Assembly (NCBI GenBank): GCA_948467735.1
Contig: CAOKFN010000004.1
Span: 70,089-134,088 of the forward strand
Source: an uncultured bacterium
Lineage (GTDB): Bacteria; Bacillota; Clostridia; Lachnospirales; Lachnospiraceae
DNA: 64,000 nt
Direction: 5' to 3'
In this document: positions 60,446-64,000 of the stretch, one piece after another
Layout of the letters: each line of letters starts with the position of its first letter
Position numbering within the stretch: position 1 is the stretch's first letter
Made by a program: the position numbers and the translations under genes
Notes under the pieces: generated by a model
The model's database searches: none
Told to the model about the DNA's origin: nothing
What the model saw: only the letters and a program-made list of their open reading frames with translations

Positions 60446-61747
60446 TTATTTATAGTAATCGAATTGATGCCCATAGATACGGACGGTATCGCCGTCTTCA
60501 ATTCCGAGATTCTCCAGCTGCTGCAGAATGCCGGTCTCCTTCAAGAAATTCTGGAAAAACGTAAATCCCTTTTCGCTTTCCAGATTTGTATATCCCAGCA
60601 TCTTCTCTACGCTGGGCCCTTCCACCACATATTGGTCATTCTTTTCATCATATTTCACAGTATATGGTTCATCGGAAGACTTAACAGCCATCTCAGGAAA
60701 ATATTCCTGTTCAAATACCGTGACGTCTTCCCCCAAACTTTCCAGCATTTCATTCACATGATACAGAAGTGCTTTTAACCCTTCTCCGCTGACTGCGGAA
60801 ATCGGGTAAACGGCAATTCCCTTTGGTTCAAATTCCGCTTTGATGGCATCCACAGGATTTGGTTCTTCGGAATCAGTCCCATGATAAATAGCATCTATTT
60901 TATTGGCGGCAATGACTTGAGGGCGCTTTGCAATATCGGGATTATATGCTTCCAGTTCTTTGTTAATGGCATAAATATCTGCCACAGGATCACGCCCTTC
61001 CGTTCCGGCGGCGTCCACAATGTGAATAATTACCTTGGTACGCTCGATATGACGCAGAAATTCATGTCCAAGCCCCACGCCCTCCGAAGCGCCTTCGATC
61101 AGTCCCGGAATGTCTGCTATGACAAAGCCCTTCGTTCCCTCTAAATCTACCACACCCAGATTGGGATTTAAAGTTGTAAAGTGATAATTGGCAATTTTAG
61201 GTCTTGCGTTTGTGACCCTGGATAAAAGAGTGGATTTTCCCACATTGGGCAGCCCTACCAGCCCCACATCCGCAATTACCTTTAATTCCAGCATAAGTTT
61301 TAATTCCCTTGCGGGCTGGCCGGGCTGGGCATACTTGGGCGCCTGCATGGTGCTTGTGGCATAATGCTGATTTCCACAGCCGCCTCTTCCGCCCTTTAAA
61401 ATGACAAACCTGCGGTTTTCTCCGGACATATCCATAATCACCTGCCCTGTTTCAGCCTCTTTAATTATTGTTCCGGGCGGTACTTTTAATACGATATCCC
61501 TGCCGTCTTTCCCATGACAATTTTTCTTGTTTCCCGGCTCTCCATCCTCCGCTTTATATTTTCTAACGTTACGAAAATCAATTAGAGTGTTCAAGCCCTC
61601 ATCCACTTCAAATATGACATCGCCGCCGCGCCCGCCGTCGCCGCCGTCCGGCCCGCCTGCGGGAACATACTTTTCACGCCGAAAGGACACATGCCCGTCG
61701 CCGCCCTTGCCGCTCTTTATATATATTTGGGCTCTGTCTGCAAACAT
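60446..61747 (-). CDS. obg: GTPase Obg
   Basis: 433 residues. The glycine-rich OBG fold (GKGGDGHVSFRREKYVPAGG), GTPase domain with P-loop GLPNVGKSTLLSRVTNARP, G3 ADIPGLIEGASEG, NKID and SAVSGEGL, and a C-terminal OCT domain (GDTVRIYGHQFDYYK). It is an essential 50S assembly GTPase linked to stress and, in Bacillus, sporulation. It lies downstream of rpmA behind a terminator, so it may have its own promoter. Confidence 0.97.
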   Translation of the reverse strand: MFADRAQIYIKSGKGGDGHVSFRREKYVPAGGPDGGDGGRGGDVIFEVDEGLNTLIDFRNVRKYKAEDGEPGNKKNCHGKDGRDIVLKVPPGTIIKEAETGQVIMDMSGENRRFVILKGGRGGCGNQHYATSTMQAPKYAQPGQPARELKLMLELKVIADVGLVGLPNVGKSTLLSRVTNARPKIANYHFTTLNPNLGVVDLEGTKGFVIADIPGLIEGASEGVGLGHEFLRHIERTKVIIHIVDAAGTEGRDPVADIYAINKELEAYNPDIAKRPQVIAANKIDAIYHGTDSEEPNPVDAIKAEFEPKGIAVYPISAVSGEGLKALLYHVNEMLESLGEDVTVFEQEYFPEMAVKSSDEPYTVKYDEKNDQYVVEGPSVEKMLGYTNLESEKGFTFFQNFLKETGILQQLENLGIEDGDTVRIYGHQFDYYK

Positions 61748-61769
61748 AAACCTTACCTCTTTCTAAAAA

Positions 61770-61804
61770 TACAGGACTTCAAACGATAAGTTTGAAGTCC
61801 TGTA
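61770..61804 (-). terminator. Terminator between rpmA and obg
   Basis: A 15-bp perfect stem TACAGGACTTCAAAC/GTTTGAAGTCCTGTA with loop of 5, followed on the minus strand by TTTTT. It separates the L21-Prp-L27 unit from obg, possibly letting part of transcription through. Confidence 0.92.
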
Positions 61805-61878
61805 ACAAAATTCAGCCCTACAGCACCGCAAATGAAAACTGCACAAAATGCAGTTTTGCGAAACTATCTGAACCAATC

Positions 61879-62163
61879 CTATTGCTCTACGGGATAAACA
61901 GACGCCTGTTTCTTATCCCTGCCCTTTCTCTCGAAACGAAGAATGCCGTCAACCTTTGCGTACAAGGTATCGTCGCCGCCCCTTCCTACGTTGATTCCCG
62001 GGTGAATCTTGGTTCCACGCTGTCTGTATAGAATATTGCCAGCCTTTACAAACTGTCCGTCTGCTCTTTTTGCACCTAATCTCTTAGATTCGGAATCTCT
62101 GCCGTTCTTAGTAGATCCGACACCTTTTTTATGAGCAAAAAACTGAAGGTTCATATTCAACAT
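61879..62163 (-). CDS. rpmA: Ribosomal protein L27 with cleavable N-terminus
   Basis: 94 residues. MLNMNLQFFAHKKGVGSTKN: the Firmicute-specific N-terminal extension ends in FFA, which the protease Prp removes to expose HKKG near the peptidyl transferase centre. GGAGG is eight bases ahead. The Prp gene is directly upstream, as required. Confidence 0.97.
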   Translation of the reverse strand: MLNMNLQFFAHKKGVGSTKNGRDSESKRLGAKRADGQFVKAGNILYRQRGTKIHPGINVGRGGDDTLYAKVDGILRFERKGRDKKQASVYPVEQ

Positions 62164-62166
62164 GGC

Positions 62167-62499
62167 TTACACCTCCTCAAATTTTATTTGCAAATACTTG
62201 TCGCCATATTCCCTGCTTAGATTTTCCAGAGAAAATACCATAGAATCCATCAGGAAACCTGACTTTTCCTGCAAAACACTCTTAAAATCACATTTGAGGA
62301 AACCCGTTCCCTCATCTGCCGTGACAATTAACTGTTCCCCTGCCAGTACCTCTAAAGAATTAATAGTGCCAATAGTCAACGCGGAGACGGCGGCACACAA
62401 TATATCCGGCCTGCCGCGCTTTGCGTACTCTGCATGTCCCTTACAGTAAAAACCTTTATAGGAACCGTCATGGTCCTTGCGAATCACTACAGTTGTCAT
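62167..62499 (-). CDS. prp: Ribosomal-processing cysteine protease Prp
   Basis: 110 residues. GFYCKGHAEYAKRGRPDILCAAVSAL holds the catalytic His and Cys. It cleaves the N-terminus of L27. Its place between rplU and rpmA is invariant in Firmicutes. No strong ribosome site is seen, so translation is probably coupled to rplU. Confidence 0.95.
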   Translation of the reverse strand: MTTVVIRKDHDGSYKGFYCKGHAEYAKRGRPDILCAAVSALTIGTINSLEVLAGEQLIVTADEGTGFLKCDFKSVLQEKSGFLMDSMVFSLENLSREYGDKYLQIKFEEV

Positions 62500-62520
62500 A
62501 ATACTATGCGCTATGATAGA

Positions 62521-62826
62521 TTAAGAATTAATCTTGTCAATCTTGACCTGAGTGTATGCCTGCCTGTGACCGTTTTTCTTGTGGTAGCCGGTTTTGCTCT
62601 TGTATTTGTATACAATAACCTTCTTACCTTTTCCCTGAGCCAATACGGTTGCGGAAACAGTTGCGTCTGCAACATCTTTTCCAACCTTCAGGGAGCCGTC
62701 ACTTACTGCGATTACTTGGTCAAAAGTAACAGTATTGCCTGCTTCTGCATTTAGTTTCTCAACCTTGATAACATCTCCTTCAGAAACTTTATACTGTTTT
62801 CCGCCCGTTGCAATAATTGCGTACAT
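62521..62826 (-). CDS. rplU: Ribosomal protein L21
   Basis: 101 residues starting with MYAIIATGGKQYKVSEGDVI, ending KTGYHKKNGHRQAYTQVKI. GGAGGTGCC ahead decides the ATG at 62826, and an upstream ORF start is not supported. First gene of the rplU-prp-rpmA unit. Confidence 0.97.
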   Translation of the reverse strand: MYAIIATGGKQYKVSEGDVIKVEKLNAEAGNTVTFDQVIAVSDGSLKVGKDVADATVSATVLAQGKGKKVIVYKYKSKTGYHKKNGHRQAYTQVKIDKINS

Positions 62827-62975
62827 ATTAAGGCACCTCCTATTCATGGACACTAAATCCATTTACTCGCTGGTCTTGGCGGCATTCCGTGATGGATTAT
62901 CATTTCCGAATGCGCTTTAAAGCCGAACCAAGCGGCACATATGTCATTCTGTCACAAGTCAACAGCCAAAACATA
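62827..62975 (-). ncRNA. Possible L21 leader RNA
   Basis: Between the promoter and rplU on the minus strand, GCATTC and GAATGC (about 62891-62922) form a hairpin around the untranslated region, and the stretch up to the ribosome site is free of coding sequence. Firmicutes commonly have an L21 leader here that autoregulates the operon. The class is inferred from location; no covariance search is possible. Confidence 0.5.
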
Positions 62976-62982
62976 CCATAAA

Positions 62983-63012
62983 ATAATAGCATGAAGCGCC
63001 TTTATATGTCAA
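62983..63012 (-). promoter_or_regulatory. Promoter of the rplU operon
   Basis: On the minus strand TTGACA (63012-63007) and TATTAT (62988-62983), 18-base spacer. Confidence 0.8.
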
Positions 63013-63021
63013 TAGTTTTAT

Positions 63022-63645
63022 TCACTTTTTCTTCTCAAAATCTTCAATATATTGGGTAATCAGCTTTACGGTTCCCTCTTCACCAAGCACGGTGCTGTTA
63101 ATGCATAGGTCATAACTATCCGCGCGACCCCACTTTTTAGAAGAATAGTAATTATAGTAGCTTTGACGCTGTTTATCCTTTTTGATAATCATGTCTTTTG
63201 CCTTGGATTCCGACAGGCTGTATCTTTCCATAATTCTCTTTATCTTCGCCTGTTCGTCTGCATAAATGAACAGATTTACCACATTTTTCCTTTCGGCAAG
63301 CGCATAATCCGCACAGCGGCCCACGATGACACAGGGGCCTTCCTCGGCAATCTTTTTGATTGTGTCAAACTGCGCCAGAAATACCTTATGGCTGATGGGC
63401 ATATCTACAAAGGAGGATGCGTTATATCCGAAGGAATAGGTATCCATCACCAAATTATAGAGGAAAGAGTTAGTGGGCCGTTCGTCATGATTCTGAATCA
63501 TCTCCTCACAAAAACCGCTCTCCTGTGCCGCTCTGGTCAAAAGCTCTTTATCATAACATTTGATGCCGAAATATTCCGCCACCATTTCACCAATCTCACG
63601 CCCCGCAGAGCCAAACTGCCTTCCGATTGTAATTACAGTGTTCAT
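63022..63645 (-). CDS. Cytidylate kinase-like protein
   Basis: 207 residues from the ATG at 63645 behind GGGGG. ITIGRQFGSAGREIGEMVAE is the variant P-loop typical of this family (AAA_26/cytidylate kinase-like), EGPCVIVGRCADYAL and KKDKQRQSYYNYY are the conserved lid-like segments. It lacks the canonical GxxGxGK, unlike true CMP kinase. The substrate is unknown; very common in gut clostridia. Confidence 0.88.
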   Translation of the reverse strand: MNTVITIGRQFGSAGREIGEMVAEYFGIKCYDKELLTRAAQESGFCEEMIQNHDERPTNSFLYNLVMDTYSFGYNASSFVDMPISHKVFLAQFDTIKKIAEEGPCVIVGRCADYALAERKNVVNLFIYADEQAKIKRIMERYSLSESKAKDMIIKKDKQRQSYYNYYSSKKWGRADSYDLCINSTVLGEEGTVKLITQYIEDFEKKK

Positions 63646-64000
63646 AAAACATACCCCCTTCTTTTTAATTATGACAATAGGAAACTCGCTAAGTGTCCCC
63701 CTAAGCACCTGATTCCGTCACTCATATCATGCCATTCTTTTATGCACTTTCGTACATATAGAAATCAAAAGCCGGCACGACGGCCTTTCGGGTCAACATC
63801 ATACCGCTCTTTCGTTTGATTCAGTACAAAAGAAATCAGAAATTGAAAGAAATCTTCTATGTCAATATTATACCACAAATCAAATTTTGCGACAACAAAA
63901 AATTTTTTTCTAATTTTACCTGCTTTCAGAAATAGAAGGAACATGCTCGGGTCTTTAACAGTTCCACAATAAGAAAAATGCCTACAGGCCGCATAAAGCC
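63646..64000. other. Window end without a recognisable gene
   Basis: AT-rich 5' region of the kinase-like gene. No supported frame, repeat or RNA is seen; another gene may begin beyond the edge. Confidence 0.5.

Noticed and set aside
62671..62990. Riboswitch other than an L21 leader before rplU
   Set aside because: No known aptamer consensus recognised; the ribosomal leader is the simpler reading.

Overview
The window looks like the chromosome of an anaerobic, endospore-forming Firmicute, most probably a member of the Lachnospiraceae. The evidence is a class III ribonucleotide reductase with its activase, rubrerythrin, a GerA/SpoVAF-type spore protein, the CotJ spore-coat operon, a LysM-GH18 spore-cortex-type hydrolase, flotillin, and the clostridial neighbourhood rSAM (TIGR03960) - DUF2344 - RNase G together with rplU-prp-rpmA-obg-yhbY-nadD-yqeK-rsfS. 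Starts are ATG, GTG or TTG behind GGAGG-like sites. TAG, TGA and TAA are all ordinary stops.

Layout. 1-4.4 kb: an ECF sigma factor running off the left edge and a convergent pair of secreted or membrane DUF proteins. 4.6-8 kb: tRNA-Leu(CAA), a second ECF-like sigma factor, a YbjN-like protein and TrpB2. 8-14.6 kb: two PF10127-type nucleotidyltransferases, endonuclease III, a LysM-GH18 protein, a small membrane protein coupled to a HAD phosphatase, and a WYL regulator. 14.7-18.3 kb: nrdD, nrdG and dUTPase, a deoxynucleotide supply block. 18.3-22.3 kb: a SpoVAF-like protein, DegV and a LytTR/GHKL two-component pair. 22.5-28 kb: cotJA, cotJB and a cotJC gene cut in two by a 4.4-kb recombinase element. 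28.3-29.5 kb: a barnase-like lipoprotein and barstar. 29.8-33.5 kb: HelD fused to a GH31-type N-terminal domain. 34-44.7 kb: tldD, tldE, moxR, DUF58, a membrane protein, two tRNA/RNA-associated clostridial proteins and RNase G. 44.7-58.4 kb: Nudix, membrane glycosyltransferase-like proteins, flotillin, Dtd, an AI-2E family exporter, rubrerythrin, TtcA, a tyrosine recombinase, LexA and DUF378. 58.4-63.7 kb: the minus-strand rplU-to-rsfS ribosome assembly operon and a cytidylate kinase-like protein.

Main discovery. The manganese-catalase-like spore coat gene cotJC is split. Codons 1-62 lie at 22935-23120 and the remaining 139 codons at 27533-27952. Between them is a 4412-bp element flanked by near-identical 12-bp sites (core GATAT). 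It carries a small ORF, a large serine recombinase, and a PAS hybrid histidine kinase that is itself broken by one TAG. Joining the two sites restores an uninterrupted 201-codon cotJC in frame. This has the architecture of a skin-like sporulation intervening element, unusually small and unusual in its kinase cargo.

Second discovery. An 18-bp-period repeat with the palindromic core TTCCATGGAA is scattered through the window, alone or in arrays of 2-7 units. It lies inside conserved genes (nucleotidyltransferase, DUF2344 protein, RNase G, exporter C-terminus, membrane protein) and also between genes. Inside genes the 18-bp period always keeps the frame and adds 6-residue blocks such as HSMEEE, so it behaves like a small mobile or expanding sequence tolerated within proteins.
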